Below are positions 9,230 to 16,606 of a stretch of DNA of 64,000 nucleotides, in pieces. The notes under the pieces are model-generated. The model searched no databases. It saw only the letters and a list, made by a program, of their open reading frames with translations, and had not been told where the DNA came from. The stretch's first letter is position 1. Each line of letters opens with the position of its first letter. Made by a program: the position numbers and the translations under genes. This stretch comes from Gordonia sp. X0973 (lineage in GTDB: Bacteria > Actinomycetota > Actinomycetes > Mycobacteriales > Mycobacteriaceae): the NCBI RefSeq assembly GCF_013348785.1, contig NZ_CP054691.1, forward strand, positions 1,364,001 to 1,428,000, given 5' to 3'.

Positions 9230-9262
9230 CCGGTGTTGCACCGGTGTTGCCGCGACTGTTGC
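9230..9262. promoter_or_regulatory. Three phased TGTTGC repeats upstream of nirB
   Basis: CCGGTGTTGC occurs twice in a row with an 11-bp period (9230-9239 and 9241-9250). A third TGTTGC lies at 9257-9262, giving 11- and 12-bp spacing, about one helical turn. They lie 46-78 bp before the nirB start. They may be regulator sites (NnaR or GlnR are the obvious candidates), but I cannot name the protein. Confidence 0.4.
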
Positions 9263-9288
9263 GCCGGCATGACAAATACGACGGTCGT

Positions 9289-9324
9289 GTTTCGATCCGG
9301 TTCGAAACAGCGCACAGCTGTGCG
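9289..9324. promoter_or_regulatory. Two adjacent palindromes between moeA end and nirB
   Basis: GTTTCGA (9289-9295) and TCGAAAC (9302-9308) form a perfect 7-bp inverted repeat with a 6-bp spacer. CGCACAGCTGTGCG (9311-9324) is a perfect 14-bp palindrome. They sit 20 bp after the MobA-MoeA stop and about 105-140 bp before nirB. They could be operators, or the second could act in RNA folding; there is no T tract, so a terminator is less likely. Confidence 0.35.
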
Positions 9325-9344
9325 GGATCGGATGTGAGAAGCAG

Positions 9345-11024
9345 TCAGATCAGACGGCGAACCGGGCCACCGGCCTGCGGCGCGAGCAGCGCGATCCCCC
9401 GTGCCCCGATCAACGAACCCGGTTCGGCCGTGCTCGTCACCGCGGCACCGAGCCATCGGCCGGCGCCCTGCGGACGGATCGGCACGACCCGCCACAGTGT
9501 CGGGTGGGCGAGTTCGGCGGCGTTGTCGACGGCGATCTCGTCGGCCGGCGCGGGTGCCGCGGCGAGCAGGGCATCGCGCAGCGGCGGCGCGCACAGGGCG
9601 GCGCCGGCGAGGGCGGCGACCGGGTTGCCGCCGAGGCCCAGCAGGGTGCCGCCGTCGGGAGGGCGGCGACGATCAGCGAGCCGCCCGGGCGGATCGGGAG
9701 CCCGTCGACGAGGATGACCGCGCCGACCGCGTCGAGTGCCGCCCGCAGGTGATCGGCGGTGCCGCGCCCGGTCGCGCCGATGATGACGACGAGTTCGCCC
9801 GGCATGCGGTCGGGCCCGACGGCATCGCGCACGGCGTCGGCGGTATCGGGCAGGTGCGCGCCGGTCGCGACACGGATGCCGGTGCGCGCCAACAACTCCC
9901 GCACCAGGGGTGAGGCGGTGTCGGCGATGCCTCCGGCGGCGGTCGCGCCGACCTCGTCGCCGGAGGTGTGCAGCACCGCGCAGCGGGCCGCGCACCGAGA
10001 TCCGGGCGACCCCGGCCGCGTGTGCCGTGCCGACCAGCGCCGCGTCGACCGTGGTGCCCGCCTCGGCGAGGAGATCGCCGGTGGTCCAGGAATCCCCCTG
10101 TCGACGGGTGTCGTCGCGACCCTGCGACGTCGGGGTCACGGAGCCGTCGGGGAGCTTCGCGACCTCTTCGACGCGGACCACCCGATCGGCACCGTCGGGT
10201 AGCGGGGCTCCCGTCGCGATCACCGCGGCCGTGCCGTCGGCGACGAGTGCTCCGGGCCGGTGGCCGGCGCGGATCGGGGTGCCGACGAGATGCCACGGGG
10301 GTTCGCCGCGGACCGCGAACCCGTCCATCGCCGCCGTATCGAAGGCGGGGAAGGGGAGCGCGGCGCGCAACGGTTCGGCGAGGACCCCGCCGAGTGCGTC
10401 GGCGGGGGGAGCCGTCCGGACGGACGCGATGCCCATCCCCGCGAGCGCGGTCGTCAACGTTCCCGCCGGCCCGGCAAGACGTCGGGCCGCTTCGAGGTCG
10501 GCGGGGGTGTCGACGTCGGCGATACCCGGCAGCGGCAGCTCGACTGCCTCGTCGGGGATCATCGAGCGCATCGATTCGCCCGCGGCGGCGAGCGCCTGCC
10601 GCAGGGCGTCGGCCCGCCATACCCCGACGAGATATTGGCGCCGGCCCTCGTCGTCGACGGCCAGCGCGACCGGTGCCTGGGCTGCGCTGCGCGCCCGCGC
10701 GAGCGCGACCAGGTGCGCGGCGGTGAGGAAGGGCAGATCGGCGGCGAGGACTGCCACGGCGCGATCGTCGGGAAGGTCGTCGAGCGCGGCGAGGCCGGCG
10801 CGCAGCGCCGCCACCGGACCGGCGAACGGCGGGTCCTCGCGGGTCGTCCGGATGTCGGCGGGCAGGTCGCGCTGCGGACCCACGACGACGATCCGGTCCG
10901 CGTCGGCCACGGCGGCCAAGGCCACGTCGACCAACCGCCGACCGCCGACGAGGCTCGCCGGCTTGTCGGCGCCGCCCATCCGCCTGGCCTGCCCGCCGGC
11001 CAGGATGACCGCGTCGAAGTCCAC
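9345..11024 (-). CDS. MobA-MoeA fusion (molybdenum cofactor guanylyltransferase + molybdopterin molybdenumtransferase), with two compensating frame changes
   Basis: 559 codons. Residues ~1-190 are MobA-like (ILAGGQARRMGGADKP nucleotide loop, LAADLPFL). The rest is MoeA-like (FDTAAMDGFAVRG; GLGGNPVAALAG). In between, the frame reads an arginine-rich nonsense stretch from about 9985 down to about 9660. The correct MoeA sequence (VLHTSGDEVGA, ELVVIIGATGRGTADH, VDGLPIRPGG) is in the neighbouring frame over exactly that interval. One extra base near 9985 and one missing base near 9660 explain this. Either both are sequence errors or the gene is damaged. GTG start; it lies between nasN and nirB on the same strand. 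Confidence 0.8.
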   Translation of the reverse strand: MDFDAVILAGGQARRMGGADKPASLVGGRRLVDVALAAVADADRIVVVGPQRDLPADIRTTREDPPFAGPVAALRAGLAALDDLPDDRAVAVLAADLPFLTAAHLVALARARSAAQAPVALAVDDEGRRQYLVGVWRADALRQALAAAGESMRSMIPDEAVELPLPGIADVDTPADLEAARRLAGPAGTLTTALAGMGIASVRTAPPADALGGVLAEPLRAALPFPAFDTAAMDGFAVRGEPPWHLVGTPIRAGHRPGALVADGTAAVIATGAPLPDGADRVVRVEEVAKLPDGSVTPTSQGRDDTRRQGDSWTTGDLLAEAGTTVDAALVGTAHAAGVARISVRGPLRGAAHLRRRGRRDRRRRHRRHRLTPGAGVVGAHRHPCRDRRAPARYRRRRARCRRARPHAGRTRRHHRRDRARHRRSPAGGTRRGRRGHPRRRAPDPPGRLADRRRPPDGGTLLGLGGNPVAALAGAALCAPPLRDALLAAAPAPADEIAVDNAAELAHPTLWRVVPIRPQGAGRWLGAAVTSTAEPGSLIGARGIALLAPQAGGPVRRLI

Positions 11025-11059
11025 CGCCTCACCGTATCGGTCGCGCCGGGTGTTCGTCG

Positions 11060-14000
11060 TCAGTAGACGTCGCGGACATAGCGGTTCTCGGCGGCCAGCG
11101 CGGCGACGTACGAGTCGGCCATGTGCGGCGACATGCGGCCGTGCTGCGCCACGATCTCACGCAGGGCGTCGTCGACGTCGCGGGCCATCTTGTCGGCGTC
11201 GCCGCACACGTAGACGTGGGCGCCGCGGTGGATCCAATTCCACAGTTCGGCCGCGTTGGCCCGCATCCGGTCCTGCACGTAGACCTTCTCCTCCTGATCG
11301 CGGGAGAAGGCGAGGTCGAGCTTGGTCAGGACGCCGGTCGTGGCGAATTCGGCGAGCTCGTCGCGGTAGAGGAAATCGGTCGACTCGTGGCGGTCGCCGA
11401 AGAACAGCCAATTCGGCCCCGGTGCGCCGGTGTGGGCGCGGTCGTGCAGGAATCCGCGGAAGGGTGCGACCCCGGTGCCGGGGCCCACCATGATCATCGG
11501 GGCGTCGCCGTCGACCGGCGGGCCGAACTTCTTGTTCGGCGCGATGAAGACGCGCATCGGCGCGCCCGGTTCGGCGTCGGCGAGGAAGGTCGAGCACACC
11601 CCGTGGCGGGTCTGGCCGTCGTGGTCGAAGCGCACCGCCGACACGGTCACCTCGACGCGGCCGGGGTCGGAGCGCGGCGACGACGAGATCGAGTAGAGCC
11701 GCGGCACCAGGGGTTTGAGAATCTGTAGCCAGTCGTCGCGCGGCGCGGCGACGGGGAACCGCGCCAACAGGTCGACCGCCTGCCGTCCCCACGACCATTC
11801 CCGCAGCTGGGCGGGCTGCGCGGCCAAGTCGGCGAACCCCTCGTCGGGGTGGTGCACGTGCAGCAGTCGCAGGAGATCCGGCGTGATCCGGGTGATGTCG
11901 TAGTGGTCGGTCAGCGCGTCGACCAGGGTGCGCTGTGCGCCGCCGACGACCACCGGCTCATCGGCCTCGAGCCCGGTGCGGGCCAACCACTCCTCGACGA
12001 CCGCCGGCCGGTTCGTCGGCCAGACGCCGAGTGCGTCACCGGCGCTGTAGGAGAGCGTGTCCTCCGGCAGCGCGAAGGCGAATCGTCGGACGTCCTTGTC
12101 GGATTCGGGCGCGGTGAGCCGGGTGTTCTCGACGAGTTCGGTGGTCAGCGGGTGCTTGCGGGAGTAGGTCGTCGGCGCCGGTTCCGAAGCATTCGCCCCG
12201 GCGGCGGGCTCGCCGGCAACCGTTGTCTCGGCAGTGGACTCGCCGCTGGGCTCCTGCTCGGCCGCGAGGGCCGCCAGTGTGCGCTCCTGCCACGTCGCGG
12301 CCTGCTCCTCGTAGTCCGGCTCGCACGAGCCGCGCTCGGCGATCCGCGTGCCGCCCAGATCGTGCAGGCGGGCGTCGAGCTTGCGGGCGAAACCGCAGAA
12401 GTCGGCGTAGGAGGAGTCGCCGAAGCCCAGCACGGCGTAGCGCAGCCCGGCGAGTTCGTCGTCGGACTCGACGGTGGCGAGCGAATCCCACAGCGCCACA
12501 CCGGAATCCGGTGCGTCGCCGTCGCCGGTGGATGCCACCACGAACAGGACGTCGCCGGTCAGCGCGTCGACCGACACCTGGTCGGCGCAGCGGTCGCGGA
12601 CCGCGAATCCGGCGGCGCCGAGTGCGGCGGTCAGGGTGGGGACGTACTCCTCGACGGTGCCCGTCTGCGACGACCACACCACCTCGACCGTGCGTTGGGC
12701 CGGTCCGATCGGAGCGCTGCCGCCGGCCGCCGTGTCGCCGCCCCCGACCGATGGCGCGCCGCCGGTGAGGGGGATGCGGGAGAAGACGCCGGCCAGCACC
12801 CCGTCGACCCAGGCCCGCGAGGTCGGCGAGAGCGGGGCGTGTACCGGCACCGCGGGTACATGACCCTCGGGCGGGTTCGTCCGCAACCCGATGAGCAGAC
12901 CTCCGACGTAGGCGCGTTCGGCCTCCGACAGCGTGATCTCGGCGGTCTGGTCGCCGAAGGCGGATGCGAGCAGGGTGACGGCATCGGACACGGGCTCTCC
13001 CAGGGGTGCGGTGATCGGTGCGGGGGACAGGGCGACGGCGCAGGCCTTGAATTCGGGCTGCAGCGAATCCGGGTCGACGGCGTCGTTGGTGACGGCGTTG
13101 ATCGCCAGATCCGGACCGGTGGCGTCGGCGAAGTGCATGGGCACGAAACACGTTCCGACGGTGATGTTCTCGGTGACGACGGCCGGGGCGAACGCGGTCC
13201 CGCGGCGCGAAGAGACCGCCACGCGATCACCGTCGGCGATCCCCAGCCGCTGCGCGTCGAGGGGGTGGATCTCGACGAAGGTCGACGGGTTGAGCTTCAT
13301 CAGCTTGGCGACCTTGCGGGTCTTCGTCATCGTGTGCCACTGGTGCGGGAGGCGGCCGGTGGTGAGGACGAGCGGGAACTCCTCGTCGGGCTGTTCGGCC
13401 GGCGGCAGATAGGGGCGGGCGAAGAACCGTGCGCGGCGCGACGGGGTGGCGAAGGCGAGGCGCGGCGCGGTGCCGTCGCCGTCGACGTGGCGGGACTGGC
13501 TGACGCCGTCGTTGAGGTAGCGGATCGGGTTGCGGTCGGGGGAGCCCGGCGGGGCCGGCCACTGCACCGGCCCGCGCCGCAGCCGCTCATAGTCGACACC
13601 GCGCAGATCCCACCCGGTCCGGGGGTTGTGGAATCGTTTGATCTCGTCGAATACCGCTGCCGCGTCGGGGAAGTCGAAGCCGTCGAATCCCATTGCCCGC
13701 GCGACGCGGCAGATGAGTTGCCAATCCGGCAGTGCCTGGCCGGGTGCGCGCATCAGGGGGGCGGTCAGCGTCAGGTTGCGCTCGGAGTTGATCATCACGC
13801 CCTCCGACTCCGACCAGAGGGCGGCGGGGAGCACGACATCGGCGTGATCGGCGGTCTCGACGCCGGAGAAGGCGTCCTGCACGACGACGTATTCGGCGGT
13901 GCCCAGGCCGGCGATCACCTTGGCGCGGTTGGCCATCGACGCCACCGGATTGGTGCAGATGATCCAGACGGCCTTGATCCGACCGTCGGCGAGGGCCTCG

Positions 14001-15190
14001 AACATGTCGACGGTGCCGCCGCCGACCTCGGTGCGCAGTGTGCCGTCAGGCAGGTCCCACAGTGCCTCGACCTCGGCGCGGTGTGCGGGGTCGGTGACCA
14101 CGCGCTGACCGGGCAGGCCGGGCCCCATGTAGCCCATCTCGCGCCCACCCATCGCGTTGGGCTGCCCGGTGAGGGAGAACGGTCCGCTGCCGGTGCGGCA
14201 GATCGCCCCGGTCGCCAAGTGGAGGTTGCACAGCGCGTTGGTGTGCCAGGTCCCGTGGGTGGACTGGTTGAGGCCCATGGTCCACAGGCTCACCCAGTTG
14301 TCGGCGGAGCCGATCCAATCCGCGGCGGTGCGCAGATCGGCCTCGTCGATGCCGGTGATCTGCGCGACCCGCGCGGCTGGGTAGTCGGCGAGGTGGTCGG
14401 GCATCTCCTCCCACCCCTGCGTGTGTTCGGCGATGAACCGCTCGTCGAGCCGACCGGCGTCGACGATGAGTTTGAGCAGCCCGTTGAGCAGCGCCATGTC
14501 GGTGCCGGGTTTCACCGGCAGGTACAGGTCGGCTTTCGCCGCGGTGGTGGTGCGCCGCGGGTCGACGACGATGAGCTTCGCCCCGGCCTTGACCCGATCC
14601 ATCATCCGCAGGAAGAGGATGGGGTGGCAGTCGGCCATATTCGCGCCGATGACGAGGAAGACGTCGGCGTGGTCGAGGTCGTCGTAGCTGCCCGGCGGGC
14701 CGTCGGCGCCGAGGGATTGTTTGTAGCCGGTGCCGGCGCTGGCCATGCACAGCCGCGAGTTCGACTCGATGAGGTTGGTCCGGAAGTAGCCCTTGCACAG
14801 CTTGTTCGCCAGGTATTGCGCCTCCAACGACATCTGGCCGGACACGTAGAAGGCGACGGCGTCGTTGCCGTGTTCGGCCCTGATCTCGGTGAACCGGCGC
14901 GCGACCTCGTCGACCGCCTCGTCCACGTCGACGGGCACCTGGTCGGCGTCGCGGGTCGGCCGGCGCAGCGCGGTGGTCAGGCGCCCGCCCCCGTTGAGCA
15001 GGTCGGCGGTCGTGTTGCCCTTGGTGCACAACCGGCCCTGATTGGCGGGGTGCGCCGCGGTGCCCTTGGCCTTGGTGATCGTCGGCTGCTCGTCGTCGGA
15101 CCTGGTCAACGTCAGCCCGCAGCCCACACCGCAATAGCCGCAGACGGTGTCCACGGTGGTCGGCAGGACGGGCGAGTGCATGGCACCCAT
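11060..15190 (-). CDS. nasN: Monomeric diflavin assimilatory nitrate reductase (NasN type)
   Basis: 1376 aa. N-terminal ~760 residues: molybdopterin nitrate reductase with the [4Fe-4S] motif C17-x2-C20-x3-C24 and C55 (GRLCTKG), and a candidate Mo-ligand cysteine in SNSRLCMAS. About residues 835-985: flavodoxin-like FMN domain (VVWSSQTGTVEEY). About 1010-1376: FAD/NADPH reductase of the CysJ/P450-reductase type (RLYSISSS, GPGTGVAPFRGF) ending in the aromatic ENRYVRDVY. One polypeptide can therefore pass electrons from NADPH to nitrate, the arrangement reported for mycobacterial NasN. It needs MobA/MoeA (next gene) and feeds NirBD. The start (ATG 15190 or 15181) lacks a clear ribosome site. Confidence 0.9.
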   Translation of the reverse strand: MGAMHSPVLPTTVDTVCGYCGVGCGLTLTRSDDEQPTITKAKGTAAHPANQGRLCTKGNTTADLLNGGGRLTTALRRPTRDADQVPVDVDEAVDEVARRFTEIRAEHGNDAVAFYVSGQMSLEAQYLANKLCKGYFRTNLIESNSRLCMASAGTGYKQSLGADGPPGSYDDLDHADVFLVIGANMADCHPILFLRMMDRVKAGAKLIVVDPRRTTTAAKADLYLPVKPGTDMALLNGLLKLIVDAGRLDERFIAEHTQGWEEMPDHLADYPAARVAQITGIDEADLRTAADWIGSADNWVSLWTMGLNQSTHGTWHTNALCNLHLATGAICRTGSGPFSLTGQPNAMGGREMGYMGPGLPGQRVVTDPAHRAEVEALWDLPDGTLRTEVGGGTVDMFEALADGRIKAVWIICTNPVASMANRAKVIAGLGTAEYVVVQDAFSGVETADHADVVLPAALWSESEGVMINSERNLTLTAPLMRAPGQALPDWQLICRVARAMGFDGFDFPDAAAVFDEIKRFHNPRTGWDLRGVDYERLRRGPVQWPAPPGSPDRNPIRYLNDGVSQSRHVDGDGTAPRLAFATPSRRARFFARPYLPPAEQPDEEFPLVLTTGRLPHQWHTMTKTRKVAKLMKLNPSTFVEIHPLDAQRLGIADGDRVAVSSRRGTAFAPAVVTENITVGTCFVPMHFADATGPDLAINAVTNDAVDPDSLQPEFKACAVALSPAPITAPLGEPVSDAVTLLASAFGDQTAEITLSEAERAYVGGLLIGLRTNPPEGHVPAVPVHAPLSPTSRAWVDGVLAGVFSRIPLTGGAPSVGGGDTAAGGSAPIGPAQRTVEVVWSSQTGTVEEYVPTLTAALGAAGFAVRDRCADQVSVDALTGDVLFVVASTGDGDAPDSGVALWDSLATVESDDELAGLRYAVLGFGDSSYADFCGFARKLDARLHDLGGTRIAERGSCEPDYEEQAATWQERTLAALAAEQEPSGESTAETTVAGEPAAGANASEPAPTTYSRKHPLTTELVENTRLTAPESDKDVRRFAFALPEDTLSYSAGDALGVWPTNRPAVVEEWLARTGLEADEPVVVGGAQRTLVDALTDHYDITRITPDLLRLLHVHHPDEGFADLAAQPAQLREWSWGRQAVDLLARFPVAAPRDDWLQILKPLVPRLYSISSSPRSDPGRVEVTVSAVRFDHDGQTRHGVCSTFLADAEPGAPMRVFIAPNKKFGPPVDGDAPMIMVGPGTGVAPFRGFLHDRAHTGAPGPNWLFFGDRHESTDFLYRDELAEFATTGVLTKLDLAFSRDQEEKVYVQDRMRANAAELWNWIHRGAHVYVCGDADKMARDVDDALREIVAQHGRMSPHMADSYVAALAAENRYVRDVY

Positions 15191-15280
15191 GGTTGGTCGG
15201 GTGCGTTTCGCAACCGTCGGCAGGGCGTAACGCGAGGGTCAACTCGTGCTCACAGTGACGATGGACCGAATGTGAGGAGC

Positions 15281-15317
15281 AACGCGCCCGGCGGAGTCGT
15301 GCTCCGCCGGGCGCGTT
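15281..15317 (-). terminator. Strong hairpin terminator after the hydrolase gene
   Basis: A perfect 16-bp inverted repeat (AACGCGCCCGGCGGAG at 15281-15296, complement at 15302-15317) with a 5-nt loop, starting 15 bp past the hydrolase stop. There is no long T run, but the stem is exceptional. It separates the hydrolase gene from the nasN promoter downstream on the same strand. Confidence 0.75.
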
Positions 15318-15332
15318 GGATCTACCTGTGGG

Positions 15333-16274
15333 TCACAGGTGCTTGTGGAAGAACGGCACCGCGGCCTCCAGGGCCTTGCCGGTCGCCTCCGGCTGGTCGT
15401 ACAGGTCGTAGTGCGACACCCCGGGGAGGACCAGCAGGTCCTTCTCCTTCGACGCGGCGCGGCCGTACAGCTCCATGCCCAGGCGATACGAGGCGAAGGC
15501 GCCCGGCTTGTCACCGATCACGATCAGCAGCGGCTGGGTGAGGAAGGTCTCCGCGTGGTCGTAGGCGTCCCAGGTCGCGAGCGCACCCTGCCGGGCGAAG
15601 TTGAAGCTCGTGCAGGCCCGGTCGTGCTGGCCGCGCGGGGTCTTGTAGTACTCGGTGGCCTCCAGCACGTCGATGTCGGTCAGCCCGTTCTCCTTGGCGA
15701 ACTCGACGGTCGGCGGCAGCAGGTCGTTGATCTGCTCGGCCTGGCCGCGCGCCTCGGCGGTGCGCTGCGCGGCGACCGCCTCGAGCATCGCGATCGGGTC
15801 GTAGTTCGAGAAGCCCTCGCGCATGAGGCGGCCCACGTTGGAACCGGCGATGGTGGTCAGCGCCTTGATGCGACGGTCGATCATCGTCGCGGCGACCGCG
15901 TAACCGGCACCGCCGCAGATGGCGAGGACGCCGATCTTGTCCTCGTCGACCCACGGCTGGGCGACCAGGTAGTCGACGACGAAGCTGAAGTCGCCGACGC
16001 GGAAGCCCGGGTCCTCGACGAAGCGGGGCTCGCCGCCGCTCTCGCCCTGGAAGCTGGCGTCGAAGGCGATGGCCACGAAACCCTCCTTGGCCAGCGCTGC
16101 GCCGTACACGTTTCCGGAGGTCTGCTCCTTATCGCTGCCGGTCGGGTGGGCGGTGATCACGACGGGGTACTTGAGCGCCTCGTCGAAGTTCGCCGGGAAG
16201 TAGATGTCCGCCGCGAGATCCCAGGCCACGCCGGGGATTTTCACGGGGGTGATGGTGGTGTTGGCGTCGGTCAC
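15333..16274 (-). CDS. Alpha/beta hydrolase with cysteine nucleophile elbow
   Basis: 313 aa of the dienelactone-hydrolase/YcjY-like group. The nucleophile elbow reads VLAICGGAGYA, so the nucleophile is Cys rather than Ser. An acidic residue is available in VIGDKPGAF, and the catalytic His is probably in GVSHYDLYDQP near the C-terminus. The oxyanion region is ITAHPTGSDKEQ. No signal peptide, so cytoplasmic. Substrate unknown. GTG start. It is a single-gene unit with a strong terminator and a palindrome about 43 bp upstream. Confidence 0.75.
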   Translation of the reverse strand: MTDANTTITPVKIPGVAWDLAADIYFPANFDEALKYPVVITAHPTGSDKEQTSGNVYGAALAKEGFVAIAFDASFQGESGGEPRFVEDPGFRVGDFSFVVDYLVAQPWVDEDKIGVLAICGGAGYAVAATMIDRRIKALTTIAGSNVGRLMREGFSNYDPIAMLEAVAAQRTAEARGQAEQINDLLPPTVEFAKENGLTDIDVLEATEYYKTPRGQHDRACTSFNFARQGALATWDAYDHAETFLTQPLLIVIGDKPGAFASYRLGMELYGRAASKEKDLLVLPGVSHYDLYDQPEATGKALEAAVPFFHKHL

Positions 16275-16316
16275 GGCGTTGCTCCAATGATTGATGGCGG
16301 AGTCCCGGCGGTTCGT

Positions 16317-16329
16317 TGTTCCGGGAACA
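16317..16329. promoter_or_regulatory. Palindrome TGTTCCGGGAACA upstream of the hydrolase
   Basis: Perfect 6-bp arms around one central base, 43 bp before the hydrolase start. The position suits a repressor operator, but no regulator is encoded next door. Confidence 0.3.
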
Positions 16330-16493
16330 CCATCTACTCTGCGGCGGCGCGAACGGGCCGACCAGTGAGGAACGGTGCCGGGGAAGGATCCTTCCCCCTC
16401 TCGTGACGCGGCGAGCGGTGGTCCGCGATGTGTTCGAGGGCGGTGGCCTTAGAATCGGGCGTGATCATCGGGTGTTCTCCCGACGATCGCCAT

Positions 16494-16566
16494 GCCCTGG
16501 TAGCTCAGTGGATAGAGCAGCCGCCTTCTAAGCGGTTGGCCGCGAGTTCGAATCTCGCCCGGGGCG
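16494..16566 (+). tRNA. tRNA-Arg (anticodon TCT)
   Basis: 73 nt. Acceptor stem GCCCTGG/CCGGGGC (one T-G pair), D arm GCTC...GAGC, anticodon stem GCCGC/GCGGT with loop CTTCTAA (anticodon TCT), T arm GCGAG-TTCGAAT-CTCGC, discriminator G. The 3' CCA is not encoded. It stands between the hydrolase and the CopD-CtaG gene. Confidence 0.95.
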
Positions 16567-16606
16567 CGCGCGTGGGGCGGTTCTGGCGGCTCACTACCCT
16601 GGACCT

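Noticed and set aside
15324..15340. ACCTGTG/CACAGGT hairpin containing the hydrolase stop codon
   Set aside because: Short and partly within coding sequence; the 16-bp hairpin just beyond it is the real terminator.
11849..15541. Forward open frame of about 1230 codons opposite nasN
   Set aside because: It is antisense to a complete nitrate reductase with all motifs; high GC keeps the opposite strand open. Its translation is low-complexity Gly/Arg/Val.
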